Shown here: piece after piece, positions 26,345-34,631 of the stretch
Layout of the letters: each line of letters begins with the position of its first letter
How positions within the stretch are numbered: position 1 is the stretch's first letter
From: Bacteroidales bacterium
Lineage (GTDB): Bacteria; Bacteroidota; Bacteroidia; Bacteroidales; F082
Direction: 5' to 3'
Assembly (NCBI GenBank): GCA_029983675.1
Contig: JASBYY010000012.1
Span: 1 to 64,000, forward strand
Length of the DNA stretch: 64,000 nt
Notes under the pieces: model-generated
What the model was told of the DNA's origin: nothing
The model's database searches: none
Seen by the model: the letters and a program-made list of their open reading frames with translations, nothing else
Program-made: the position numbers and the translations under genes

Positions 26345-27820
26345 TTAGAAACGGAACTTAATCGATGCTGCGATATTGCTGGCGTATTTCGATTGTTGAA
26401 TGGGGTCGATGGCCGGAGTGCCACCAGCGTTGTAATACAGGTAGGGATAATGGTTTTTCTGCCCGATAGATAAGCTGTAGGCAAAATCCAATGTCGTGAT
26501 GTCACCAACAGGGAAACCGGCACCCAATCCAATTCTCGTGACGCTTTCCTCGCTTTTCTTTAATCCATAAGGACTTCCGTAAAAGGCGAGACCGCCACGT
26601 AAAAACATGTTGCCAACCATCCATTCTGTACCGAAACGGAAGTTGAGTGTTGGGGAGTAGGCATCTGCAATGGTTTTGTTGTGGTTGGCGTAGTCGTATC
26701 CGTCGAGACTGATGAAATAGGCGCTGCCGTAGTCCAAAACTTCGATGTCGCCACTAATCATACCACATTGCGGGATTATTAATGCGAGGCTACCGACCGC
26801 TTTTGCCGAAGTGTGCAGCGCATAGCGGTACGAAGAAGGCTTGGGCTGGCTGAAATACTTTTGGGTGGTGAAGTTGGCCGTTGTTGAGGTAGCAACATTC
26901 TCATCCAAAGAAAACCGTGTGGGGGTGTGTAAGGCTATGCCGAAACGAATCCAACTGGCAGGGTAATAGATGGCGCCGACTTTCAGGTTCGCTCCGGTGC
27001 CGTTAGTTACAATGTCCTCTTGGAAGGTCCATACCCTGAAATCATTATCGTTGTAGTCAGAAGGAACTTGTTCCGTGTGCTTGTTGGAACGGTTGTTCTT
27101 CACGCGTGTGATGCCGATGCTCGCACCAAGGAAGAGACGGTCGGAGAAGTTGGCGCTATAGGCAAAGGTCCATTCTTCGGAGCGGCCTCTCGAACGTGTT
27201 TCTATGTCTTGGTTTAGCTTGCCTTGCGGAACAGGACTGGTGTACATCAACTGTCCTTGAGCATTGCGCATAGTGTCAATAAGATAGGTATCCCATGCAG
27301 GGAACACGGTAAGCGGAAATTCGTCTTTGATCTTGTTGTAAGGCAAACCGTCAATCTGCTGGAGGTAGTGGTCGATCAACGAGCTGTTCGGATTCATTCC
27401 GTTGGCATGTGAATGGTAGTTGAAGTCGTTGGTGCGCGTCAAACCAATACCGAATTGTGTGTACCGTAATCCTTTTCCACTGTTCCGTTGTCTGGTCATG
27501 ACGTAGCTGAAATGGGGTATTGTGCCGCGAACCTTGAACCTTGAAGTGTTTTGCTGATAATACTTTGAGTCAATGAAAGTCTGCTGAATGCCGAATGTGG
27601 CTGCAAGCTCTGAACTTCGGTACAGCCCCTGTCCGGCAGGATTGATGCAGGTTGCAGTCATATCGCTTCCGACTGCCCCCATGGCGCCGCCCATGGCTTG
27701 GGCTTTGGAACCGCCTTGATAGATGTTTTGCGAATAGTTCACTGCGTCGTGTGCTTTTTGAGCAAAGGCAGTAGCCGAAATGACGACAGCAATAATAGTA
27801 GTGATGATGAGTCTTTTCAT
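26345..27820 (-). CDS. OmpP1/FadL-family outer-membrane transporter
   Basis: A 491-residue protein with a signal peptide (MKRLIITTIIAVVISATAFAQ) and the FadL-type start of the mature chain, SQNIYQGGSKAQAMGGAMGAVGSDMTATCINPAGQGLYRSSELA, where the N-terminal plug and the NPA motif are seen. The rest is beta-barrel-like and ends in F-R-F. FadL proteins let hydrophobic compounds such as fatty acids cross the outer membrane. ATG chosen at the signal peptide; the frame extends 13 codons further upstream without merit. It has its own promoter and is followed after 16 bases by the protease pseudogene. Confidence 0.88.
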   Translation of the reverse strand: MKRLIITTIIAVVISATAFAQKAHDAVNYSQNIYQGGSKAQAMGGAMGAVGSDMTATCINPAGQGLYRSSELAATFGIQQTFIDSKYYQQNTSRFKVRGTIPHFSYVMTRQRNSGKGLRYTQFGIGLTRTNDFNYHSHANGMNPNSSLIDHYLQQIDGLPYNKIKDEFPLTVFPAWDTYLIDTMRNAQGQLMYTSPVPQGKLNQDIETRSRGRSEEWTFAYSANFSDRLFLGASIGITRVKNNRSNKHTEQVPSDYNDNDFRVWTFQEDIVTNGTGANLKVGAIYYPASWIRFGIALHTPTRFSLDENVATSTTANFTTQKYFSQPKPSSYRYALHTSAKAVGSLALIIPQCGMISGDIEVLDYGSAYFISLDGYDYANHNKTIADAYSPTLNFRFGTEWMVGNMFLRGGLAFYGSPYGLKKSEESVTRIGLGAGFPVGDITTLDFAYSLSIGQKNHYPYLYYNAGGTPAIDPIQQSKYASNIAASIKFRF

Positions 27821-27847
27821 GATGATAAAAATGCTACCTATGACGTG

Positions 27848-27855
27848 CAAAGGTA
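27848..27855 (-). promoter_or_regulatory. -7 promoter element for the FadL-like gene
   Basis: TACCTTTG on the minus strand, matching TAnnTTTG, 28 bases upstream of the ATG at 27820. Confidence 0.55.
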
Positions 27856-27885
27856 GCATATATTTTTGTTATGTACAATTACTTC

Positions 27886-29316
27886 TTAATGTCTGCCAAC
27901 GCCGGAACGTCCGCTGCTGCTACTGGAGCGGCTTCCGCTGCTGGAGCTGCTTGAATAGCTTCTGCTGCTTCCGCTGTAGCTGCTCGAAGAGGAGCTGCGG
28001 CTGCTTGAACTGCCTATGCTGTAGCTGCCCGACGATGAACTGCGGCTGCTCGATGAGCTGCGGCTCGGGGAGTAGCTCCTGTTGTAGGTGTTGCCGCTCG
28101 GGGCGTTTTGTCTGGGCGTGCTGCTCGATCCGCGATTGTAGCTTCCAGAGTTAGAAGGTGTCCTGTTTGTACCCGAAGGTCTGTTGCCAGAATGGTTCTG
28201 TGGACGAACGTATTCGGAGCTGGAACGCGACTGACGCGGACTGCCGGGCGAAGTGTAGGTCTGACGGCTGTTGCTTTGAGGCTCTTGGCTTCTTGGGCGT
28301 GCGTAACGCTGCTGGGCGTTGTTGACACGCTCCATGGCCGATACTCTCGAACTGCTTGAAGAGGTGTTGCCCGAACGTGAGGTGTTGCCCACTCTTCCCG
28401 AAACACCGGCGCCGGTCCTTCCTGAAACGCCAGCAGATGTTCTTCCTGAGACAGCACTCACATTGCTGCGGCTCGAACTGCTGCCGTTAGTGACAGATCT
28501 CGAACTGACACTTGCCGAACTTCTGTTGCCGGGTTGTGGCTGCGGAGCGCGTGAACTCAATGAGCCGGCAGTGTTGTTGCGTCTGACGCTAGCTACATAG
28601 TTTCCTAAGTTGTTGCCGCCTCCGATGGAAGAAGTACCGGAGTAGTGATGGTTCGAGTTGTTGTGGTAGCCACTGTACCAAGCGTGGTCGTTCCATCCGT
28701 CGTAATAGCCGTTCCAATAGCCGTTATGCCATCCGCAGTAATAGCTGCCATAGCCATAGTAATAAGGATAGTACCAACTATAACCGTAGTAGTAGGGGTA
28801 TCCCCAAGTCCAGTCATACCAGTAGGAGTAGTTCCAGCCATACCAGTAGTAAGGACGATAGTGGTAATAGGGGTAACTCCAGCCGTAAACCCACGGGTCA
28901 TAATCGTTTACGATGATATAAGTGTTGCCGCCGCTGGTGTAGTAGTCGTCGTAATAGTCGATGTTGCTGCTTGCCGACGATCCGAAGCGTTTGATGCGGG
29001 CTGCATAGTCGGAATCGTAATAGGTCTCAGTTGTGGTATAAGTCACACCGTTGGTGTCAGTTACGGTTTCCGTAGTTTGATACGCGGGTTCAGCGTTCAG
29101 CTTGTAGTTCTTGCTATCAGAGTAGTAGGTCTGATAATCGTATTCCTTGTTGTTGCTGATGCTCGAATTAACGTACGCTCCGTTGCTTGATGAAGCAATC
29201 TGGCTGTTGTTGCCGTAAGGCGAATAATAGACGTCATCTTGGGCGATGTTTCTGTTCACAGAGCATCCGGCGAAGACAATCAGCATTAGGGCGGGTATGA
29301 ATCTTAGCGTTTTCAT
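27886..29316 (-). CDS. Lipoprotein with Tyr/Trp/Gly-rich core and Ser/Arg-rich tail
   Basis: A 476-residue low-complexity protein. A lipoprotein signal (MKTLRFIPALMLIVFAGC) is followed by a polar region (to about 140), an extraordinary aromatic stretch (about 145-225) built of short Y/W/G/N/D runs such as YYWYGWNYSYWYDW, then 240 residues almost entirely Ser, Arg, Asn, Gly, Thr and Pro, ending SSSSGRSGVGRH. Such a composition suggests a surface-exposed, extended polymer-like or matrix-binding lipoprotein; no enzyme motif exists. Starting at the TTG further upstream is unlikely because the ATG begins a perfect lipoprotein signal. It lies divergent to proS. Similar Ser-rich lipoproteins occur in Bacteroidales but I know no tested function. 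Confidence 0.75.
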   Translation of the reverse strand: MKTLRFIPALMLIVFAGCSVNRNIAQDDVYYSPYGNNSQIASSSNGAYVNSSISNNKEYDYQTYYSDSKNYKLNAEPAYQTTETVTDTNGVTYTTTETYYDSDYAARIKRFGSSASSNIDYYDDYYTSGGNTYIIVNDYDPWVYGWSYPYYHYRPYYWYGWNYSYWYDWTWGYPYYYGYSWYYPYYYGYGSYYCGWHNGYWNGYYDGWNDHAWYSGYHNNSNHHYSGTSSIGGGNNLGNYVASVRRNNTAGSLSSRAPQPQPGNRSSASVSSRSVTNGSSSSRSNVSAVSGRTSAGVSGRTGAGVSGRVGNTSRSGNTSSSSSRVSAMERVNNAQQRYARPRSQEPQSNSRQTYTSPGSPRQSRSSSEYVRPQNHSGNRPSGTNRTPSNSGSYNRGSSSTPRQNAPSGNTYNRSYSPSRSSSSSRSSSSGSYSIGSSSSRSSSSSSYSGSSRSYSSSSSSGSRSSSSSGRSGVGRH

Positions 29317-29357
29317 TTTATTGAATTTTATCGTTTTCAACGTGTCAATATTATTAC

Positions 29358-29365
29358 TACTTTTG
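29358..29365 (+). promoter_or_regulatory. -7 promoter element for proS
   Basis: TACTTTTG, matching TAnnTTTG, 42 bases upstream of the proS ATG at 29408. It also argues against an earlier in-frame start at 29246. Confidence 0.65.
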
Positions 29366-29407
29366 CAAATCGAATTCTACCCAATAAAACACAAATACTG
29401 TACCAAA

Positions 29408-30880
29408 ATGGCAAAAGACTTAACGACACGGAAAGAAAATTATTCGCAATGGTATAACAACCTCGTTGTCAAGGCCGACTTGGCCGAGCAATCGGCGGTG
29501 AGAGGCTGTATGGTGATTAAACCTTACGGCTATGCGATCTGGGAGTTTATGCAAGATGCCCTTGATAAAATGTTCAAGGCAACGGGACACGTTAACGCGT
29601 ATTTCCCGCTTTTCATACCCAAGAGTTTCTTTGGCCGCGAGGCTGACCATGTCGAAGGCTTTGCCAAGGAGTGTGCCGTGGTGACGCATCACCGTTTGAT
29701 GAATGATCCCAACGGCGGCGGTGTAGTTGTTGACCCCGATGCCAAGTTGGAAGAAGAACTTATTGTCCGTCCGACATCAGAAACCATCATTTGGGATACC
29801 TACCGCAATTGGATTAAGAGTTACCGCGACCTTCCGATACTCTGCAACCAATGGGCCAATGTGGTGCGCTGGGAAATGCGTACGCGCCTGTTCCTTCGTA
29901 CCGCTGAATTTCTATGGCAGGAAGGCCATACGGCACACGCCGATAGGGAGGAAGCCGTCGCGGAAGCCCGCCGTATGCTCGATGTATATACCGAATTTGC
30001 CGAAAAATGGCTCGCCATTCCTGTCTATCGTGGCGTAAAGTCGGCCAACGAACGTTTTGCAGGGGCTCTTGACACCTATTGCATCGAAGCCCTTATGCAG
30101 GATGGAAAGGCCTTGCAGGCTGGCACTTCGCACTTCTTGGGACAAAATTTCGCAAAGGCTTTCGATGTCAAGTTTTTGAACAAGGAAAACAAGCTGGAAC
30201 ATGTGTGGGCGACTTCTTGGGGCGTATCGACACGCTTGATGGGAGCTCTCATCATGTCGCATTCCGATGACGATGGCCTTGTGCTGCCGCCAAAGATTGC
30301 ACCGATCCAGGTGGTTATCGTCCCTATCTATAAGAATGATGAAGAACGCACAATAACTTGTCAACGTGGCGCCGAACTGAAACAACAGCTTGAGGCAGCC
30401 GGACTTCGTGTCAAACTCGATGACCGTGATAACCAGAAACCCGGTTACAAGTTCCACGAATGGGAGTTGAAAGGTGTTCCGGTGCGTCTTGTCATCGGTC
30501 CCCGCGATGTCAAAGAAGGTACGGTGGAAGTGGCACGGCGCGATTTGATGAGCAAAGAAGTTATGGCGTATGAGGGTCTGGTGGCAAAGGTTACGGAACT
30601 GATGCAGGCCATTCAGGATAATATCTATCAAAAGGCATTGAACTTCCGCAACGACAATACGTTTGAAGTGGATACATGGGATGCTTTCAAGGAACAGATA
30701 GAGAAGGGTGGCATTGTCCATGCTTTCTGGGATGGCACAACGGAGACCGAACTGAAAATCAAGGAGGAAACGAAAGCCACGTTGCGCTTTATTCCGCTTG
30801 ACGTGAAAGAAGAAAACGGAACGGACGTGTACTCCGGCAAACCTGCCAAAATGCGGGTTTATTTTGCCAAGGCGTATTGA
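29408..30880 (+). CDS. proS: Prolyl-tRNA synthetase, short archaeal/eukaryotic type
   Basis: A 490-residue class II synthetase. Motif 2 region (NQWANVVRWEMRTRLFLRTAEFLWQEGHTAH), HVWATSWGVSTRLMGALIMSHSDDDGLVLPP (motif 3), the anticodon-binding domain beginning VVIVPIYKND, and the C-terminal zinc-free extension ending MRVYFAKAY identify the archaeal-type ProRS without the bacterial editing insertion. It charges tRNA-Pro in the cytosol. Bacteroidetes generally use this type. The N-terminus MAKDLTTRKENYSQWYNNLV fits the family. It stands alone; the next gene is on the opposite strand. Confidence 0.96.
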   Translation: MAKDLTTRKENYSQWYNNLVVKADLAEQSAVRGCMVIKPYGYAIWEFMQDALDKMFKATGHVNAYFPLFIPKSFFGREADHVEGFAKECAVVTHHRLMNDPNGGGVVVDPDAKLEEELIVRPTSETIIWDTYRNWIKSYRDLPILCNQWANVVRWEMRTRLFLRTAEFLWQEGHTAHADREEAVAEARRMLDVYTEFAEKWLAIPVYRGVKSANERFAGALDTYCIEALMQDGKALQAGTSHFLGQNFAKAFDVKFLNKENKLEHVWATSWGVSTRLMGALIMSHSDDDGLVLPPKIAPIQVVIVPIYKNDEERTITCQRGAELKQQLEAAGLRVKLDDRDNQKPGYKFHEWELKGVPVRLVIGPRDVKEGTVEVARRDLMSKEVMAYEGLVAKVTELMQAIQDNIYQKALNFRNDNTFEVDTWDAFKEQIEKGGIVHAFWDGTTETELKIKEETKATLRFIPLDVKEENGTDVYSGKPAKMRVYFAKAY

Positions 30881-30939
30881 TGTTTTTCTTTAATAATATT
30901 ACATAGCTGCTTTTCCTTGATAAGTGATGGGAGAGGCTG

Positions 30940-31686
30940 CTATAGTTTCTTTAGTTTGCTATAATCATTGCAGTTGATTTCATCGGGATCGCCTTTATAA
31001 TACACGTAGTCAATGCCATATAAAAGTGCATTCAGGGTTTTTGTCGCACAAACCCTAGCGTAACAGGTGCTTGTCGATTCGATGCTGGTGGATTTTGATA
31101 TTAGATTTTCGGCCTCAATCGGACCAAAGCCCAAAGTGTATAGTTCGCTCCATTCAGCCTTCCCGCTGATGTTGACTTTTGAAGTGCCATGTTGGTAATT
31201 GATAATGACATTGTCGCAGTTCGCTATAAGGTCGATGTCTCCCGATCCCTCCAGGATATTGATTATCAATCTTCTGTGTATGCCCCAGAAAATACCTTTG
31301 ATGGAATCCAATGATTTCAAAGTTCCTGTTGATTGGTAGTCGATGGTTCCGAGATTGGTGTAATACACGGTCACCTCAAAAGGACAGTCGTAGCTTCGCA
31401 GCCAGTCGAAGCGGTTGTCGTTACGAACAACAAGCATGGTGTCGCCAATGACTTCCGTGATCAATTTGTCAATGACAAATTCGCCGCTGGTTACTTCAAC
31501 ATAAGTGTTGTTGCTGTTGCTCTCTTTTAATGTGACATTGACATTGTCGTTAACCTGGATGCGGTTGAAGAACTTTTTTATGCTACGTTCTAGTGTGACA
31601 GTCTCTCCGTTTCTAAACATGCCTTTGCATGAGACAAGAAACAGGATGCTGAAGAAAATCAGTATTATAAAAGGCGTTCTTTTCAT
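30940..31686 (-). CDS. GIN-domain (DUF2807-like) lipoprotein
   Basis: A 248-residue protein with a lipoprotein signal (MKRTPFIILIFFSILFLVSC) and a repetitive beta-helix-like body (FFNRIQVNDNVNVTLKESNSNNTYVEV ... EGSGDIDLIANCDNVIINYQHGTSKVNISG), as in the putative auto-transporter adhesin head GIN domain common in Bacteroidetes. The family has no settled function; it may bind surfaces or glycans. Its ATG overlaps the stop of the PagL-like gene by 4 bases (ATGA), so the two are translated together. A longer frame upstream lies inside the PagL gene and is not credible. Confidence 0.78.
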   Translation of the reverse strand: MKRTPFIILIFFSILFLVSCKGMFRNGETVTLERSIKKFFNRIQVNDNVNVTLKESNSNNTYVEVTSGEFVIDKLITEVIGDTMLVVRNDNRFDWLRSYDCPFEVTVYYTNLGTIDYQSTGTLKSLDSIKGIFWGIHRRLIINILEGSGDIDLIANCDNVIINYQHGTSKVNISGKAEWSELYTLGFGPIEAENLISKSTSIESTSTCYARVCATKTLNALLYGIDYVYYKGDPDEINCNDYSKLKKL

Positions 31687-32867
31687 TTTCTTTTCAGGTA
31701 ATATTTTTGATGAAAGCGGTATCCCAATCCAATGCCAAGATAGTCGGCGCGAACATAATGGGTGGTGAACCCAAACGAGAGGTAGAAGTTGTCGTAGAGG
31801 TCGTAACGAACGGCAAGTTTCTGGTAGAATGAACCTTCGTGCTGGTCGGCTCCAGTGATGTGCCATCCGAAATGGAAAAGAAACGACATGCGGTCCATCA
31901 TCATTTCATATACCGGTCCGACACCGAGTTTCAGAATGTCAATGTCATTGTAATCAACAACGGTGTCGTTCTGTTGGTCTCTTTTCTGCAAAAAAACAAA
32001 ATCGGACCTGTCCTGCACCAATTCAAAACCAATACCGGCACGGCCTTTCATGGATAGCTGCGCCAAAACATTGAGATTGAGGTCGTAAACCATATTGTAG
32101 TTGTGCGTGCCAAACTCTGATTCGTTGGTGATGTCTTTCATCCATAGCGCAAAATTGCCATCGAGTGTCAGCCATTTTTTGTTGTCGAACTCAAAGAGAT
32201 AGAGTTTGGGATTCAACTTGCTGATAATCGTTGGATTGGGCTTTTTGATAAAGAAAGAAAATCCAGTGGCGGCGCTAACGATGTTGATGCCAAAGTTCGG
32301 TGTCCGTGTCGAACCGTTCGAGAAATGGGTCAATCCGATGGAAGAGTTCAAATAAAATCTGTTGCTCAGCTTCTGGCGGTACTCAAACGATAGGTTGATA
32401 GCGGCATTGATGTGAGATCCAATGGCAAAGTTGTGATAGTTTTCGGTGTTGTGGAACTTGTTGGTCAGGTAGCCGACCCCTACGCCCAACTTGAAGGTAG
32501 CTTGATGATCGTCGTCTTGGTTCATGGGAAAGTTGATGAAGGGGTAGAGTGCGAACACTTTGCCAAGTTCATCGAATCCGCCAAGGTCAGATTGGTAAAA
32601 CGTTAACCCGATGAGCGGAAAGTTGTACAGGCGTTCCCATCTTTTTTTTCCAAACGTGGTGCGGTAAATTGAAAACTCGTAGGCAGGGAAGTGTGCCTTG
32701 TAGCGTTCTAATTCAAGGTGGGGCTGGATGAAAAAACCATAGTGTGTGCGGGCCTCGATTTGGTAGTTTTTGTTGTGAAGCACATTGTAGGATTGTCCGC
32801 GTGCGTGTCCGGAAAAAAGAAACGCAAGGACAAAAAACAATATCACTATGTAATGTCTTTTCTTCAT
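31683..32867 (-). CDS. Acyloxyacyl hydrolase / lipid A 3-O-deacylase-like (PagL family) outer-membrane protein
   Basis: A 394-residue protein with a signal peptide (KKRHYIVILFFVLAFLFSGHARGQ) and a beta-barrel pattern. The segment IGLTHFSNGSTRTPNFGINIVSAATG matches the active site of PagL-type deacylases, where the His and Ser of HFSN are catalytic. The barrel faces the outer membrane and would trim an acyl chain from lipid A. It is longer than classical PagL, as in the Bacteroidetes acyloxyacyl hydrolase group. It overlaps the following GIN lipoprotein by 4 bases and has its own promoter only 10 bases from the start codon. Activity is inferred from the motif. Confidence 0.8.
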   Translation of the reverse strand: MKKRHYIVILFFVLAFLFSGHARGQSYNVLHNKNYQIEARTHYGFFIQPHLELERYKAHFPAYEFSIYRTTFGKKRWERLYNFPLIGLTFYQSDLGGFDELGKVFALYPFINFPMNQDDDHQATFKLGVGVGYLTNKFHNTENYHNFAIGSHINAAINLSFEYRQKLSNRFYLNSSIGLTHFSNGSTRTPNFGINIVSAATGFSFFIKKPNPTIISKLNPKLYLFEFDNKKWLTLDGNFALWMKDITNESEFGTHNYNMVYDLNLNVLAQLSMKGRAGIGFELVQDRSDFVFLQKRDQQNDTVVDYNDIDILKLGVGPVYEMMMDRMSFLFHFGWHITGADQHEGSFYQKLAVRYDLYDNFYLSFGFTTHYVRADYLGIGLGYRFHQKYYLKRK

Positions 32868-32876
32868 AAAAGGTTG

Positions 32877-32884
32877 CAAAGGTA
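32877..32884 (-). promoter_or_regulatory. -7 promoter element for the PagL-like operon
   Basis: TACCTTTG on the minus strand, 10 bases upstream of the ATG, implying a very short leader. Confidence 0.45.
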
Positions 32885-32960
32885 TCAATTAATAGTGTTT
32901 GGCAACTCTTTCAAAAACGTTTAGTTGTCGTTTTTATTTCAGAAATCGTGCCAAAAGATG

Positions 32961-32968
32961 TAGTTTTG
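32961..32968 (+). promoter_or_regulatory. -7 promoter element for mazG
   Basis: TAGTTTTG, matching TAnnTTTG, 22 bases upstream of the mazG ATG. Confidence 0.6.
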
Positions 32969-32990
32969 CACCTGTTTTAGCAAGATTATT

Positions 32991-33779
32991 ATGGATGAAA
33001 GATTGCAAGCATTTGGACGATTGCTTGATATTATGGATAAGATACGTGCCGCCTGTCCTTGGGACAGTGTGCAAACCATGGAAACCCTTCGCCACCTGAC
33101 CATTGAAGAGACTTATGAGTTGAGCGATGCCATCATTGACGGTCATCTTGACGAGGTAAAAAAAGAGTTGGGCGACCTGATGCTTCATGCTGTTTTTTAC
33201 TCGAAGATTGGTGCGGAACGGGGCGCTTTCAACATCACCGATGTGCTGAACGGGATCTGCGACAAGCTGATTGTGCGTCATCCGCATATCTTTGGCGGAC
33301 TGCATGTCGCTGATGCCGAAGAGGTGTCGCAAAACTGGGAACGCATAAAATTGGAAAAAGAACACAACCGCAGTGTGCTGGGCGGCGTACCCAAGACCTT
33401 ACCGGCATTGCTCAAGGCCTACCGGATGCAACAAAAAGCAGCAGGCGTAGGTTTTGAATGGAGCAATCCTGATGACGCATGGAAAAAAGTAGATGAAGAG
33501 AAAGCGGAATTGTTTGAAGAACTCGAAAACGGGAAAGACATAGCCCGCGTTGAAGCGGAGTATGGCGACCTGCTTTTCGCTTTGGTCAGCTACGCAAGGC
33601 ACATTGGCGTCAACCCTGATGACGCATTGGAGCGGACCAACAAGAAATTCAAACGCCGTTTCGAATATATCGAACAATGCGCCAAGGCCTCGCAAAAAGG
33701 CATACAAAACCTTAGAGTGGACGAAATGATTGCATTGTGGAACGAAGCCAAGGCGAAGGAGAGAGGCGAAGAACAGTAG
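32991..33779 (+). CDS. mazG: Nucleoside triphosphate pyrophosphohydrolase MazG
   Basis: A 262-residue protein with two MazG domains. The first has CPWDSVQTMETLRHLTIEETYELSDAI and the metal-binding VKKELGDLMLHAVFYSKI; the second, after the KTLPALLKAYRMQQKAAGVGFEW linker, has VEAEYGDLLFALVSYARH. It hydrolyses non-canonical or excess NTPs to NMP and pyrophosphate, a house-cleaning role, and can lower ppGpp indirectly. Length and both acidic metal sites are intact. Convergent with the TSCPD gene that follows, from which only 13 bases separate it. Confidence 0.95.
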   Translation: MDERLQAFGRLLDIMDKIRAACPWDSVQTMETLRHLTIEETYELSDAIIDGHLDEVKKELGDLMLHAVFYSKIGAERGAFNITDVLNGICDKLIVRHPHIFGGLHVADAEEVSQNWERIKLEKEHNRSVLGGVPKTLPALLKAYRMQQKAAGVGFEWSNPDDAWKKVDEEKAELFEELENGKDIARVEAEYGDLLFALVSYARHIGVNPDDALERTNKKFKRRFEYIEQCAKASQKGIQNLRVDEMIALWNEAKAKERGEEQ

Positions 33780-33792
33780 GGAATTTCCAAAA

Positions 33793-34041
33793 TCAATGGC
33801 GCTGTGTCTCCTTGATGGCTTGGCATAGCTGGTCGCAGCACGATGTGCTCTTAAAGCCGCATCGGATGCCTTCGAGACGGGCGATGACTTCGTCGATGGG
33901 CATATTTTCTACCAAAATCGCAATGCCTTGCAGATTGCCGTTGCAGCCGCCGTGGAATTTCACGTTCTTCAAACGTCCTTCCTCAATGTCGAAGTCGATT
34001 TTCTGGCTGCAAGTGCCTTCAGTACGGTAGGTGTGTCTCAT
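33793..34041 (-). CDS. TSCPD-domain protein (TIGR03905-type)
   Basis: An 82-residue protein: TEGTCSQKIDFDIEEGRLKNVKFHGGCNGNLQGIAILVENM and then CGFKSTSCCDQLCQAI. The TSCPD domain is also found at the C-terminus of B12-dependent ribonucleotide reductases. It has five or six Cys, which suggests metal or Fe-S binding, but no function is assigned to the stand-alone form. It is convergent with mazG and shows no operon partner. Confidence 0.85.
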   Translation of the reverse strand: MRHTYRTEGTCSQKIDFDIEEGRLKNVKFHGGCNGNLQGIAILVENMPIDEVIARLEGIRCGFKSTSCCDQLCQAIKETQRH

Positions 34042-34124
34042 GGTGTTTATTTCCTGCTTTTAAAAATGCAAAAATAGTCATTTGTTGCTTGCGCCCCGAA
34101 TGACGCCGACCAATAGTCCTGATA

Positions 34125-34499
34125 TTATGGTTTTTTCAGTGAGATATCGCCACTATCTGTCAACAGGCTCGGCATGACGATTTTGTCACAAGCCAATGAG
34201 TTTAACTTGTCGTGTCCTTGCTCGGTGAGAGAAACCACCATGGAACGGCGGTCATCGGAATCCGAATGGCGGACGACGAAGCCAAGGCTTTCTAACCGTT
34301 TGATGATCTTCGATGCCGATGAGGGGGTGATACCTAATGTCTGTGCAAGGCTGCCCGAGTTCAGATCGCCATCTTGAAGGGTGCACAGCATCATCGCTTC
34401 GTTAAGGTTCAAGCCGAATAGCTGTTGCATCTGCATGTCGATTTGAGCAATGGCACGATAGGTGTCGCGGATTCGACACAAGGATTTTTTATCCATCAT
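34125..34499 (-). CDS. MarR-family transcriptional regulator
   Basis: A 124-residue winged-helix protein: LNEAMMLCTLQDGDLNSGSLAQTLGITPSSASKIIKRLESLGFVVRHSDSDDRRSMVVSLTEQG is a typical MarR DNA-binding core with the wing at DSDDRRS. It is shorter than the usual 140-150 residues at the C-terminus (ends SGDISLKKP), so the dimer helix may be reduced. It lies downstream of the sulfur-carrier oxidoreductase and thioredoxin genes in the same direction (132-base gap, with an inverted repeat), and is likely to control that set. Repeated AT-rich palindromes upstream of the thioredoxin gene are candidate operators. Confidence 0.82.
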   Translation of the reverse strand: MMDKKSLCRIRDTYRAIAQIDMQMQQLFGLNLNEAMMLCTLQDGDLNSGSLAQTLGITPSSASKIIKRLESLGFVVRHSDSDDRRSMVVSLTEQGHDKLNSLACDKIVMPSLLTDSGDISLKKP

Positions 34500-34556
34500 A
34501 GGTGATACTTTTTATTATGCTTATTGCGGTTCAAAATGATTGTCACTTAATAAGGA

Positions 34557-34621
34557 CAAGGACATGAGAAGAAACATAATACACGTCTTTTAGGCTGGTA
34601 TGGTATCCGTCCATGTCCTTG
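34557..34621. repeat. Inverted repeat between the oxidoreductase and marR genes
   Basis: CAAGGACATG (34557-34566) and its exact complement CATGTCCTTG (34612-34621) flank 45 bases. On the minus strand it begins about 10 bases after the oxidoreductase stop codon. There is no T-run, so it may be an mRNA processing or stabilising stem rather than a terminator. Confidence 0.4.
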
Positions 34622-34631
34622 CTTCGTTTTA

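Noticed and set aside
27780..28154. Cys/Ser-rich frame on the plus strand
   Set aside because: It is the complement of the Ser/Arg-rich tail of the lipoprotein gene; codon bias of that tail produces it.
28600..28900. Possible short tandem repeat array (GGTAATAG-like) near the aromatic region
   Set aside because: The pattern follows from Tyr/Trp/Gly codons in a real lipoprotein; units are irregular and not an array such as CRISPR.
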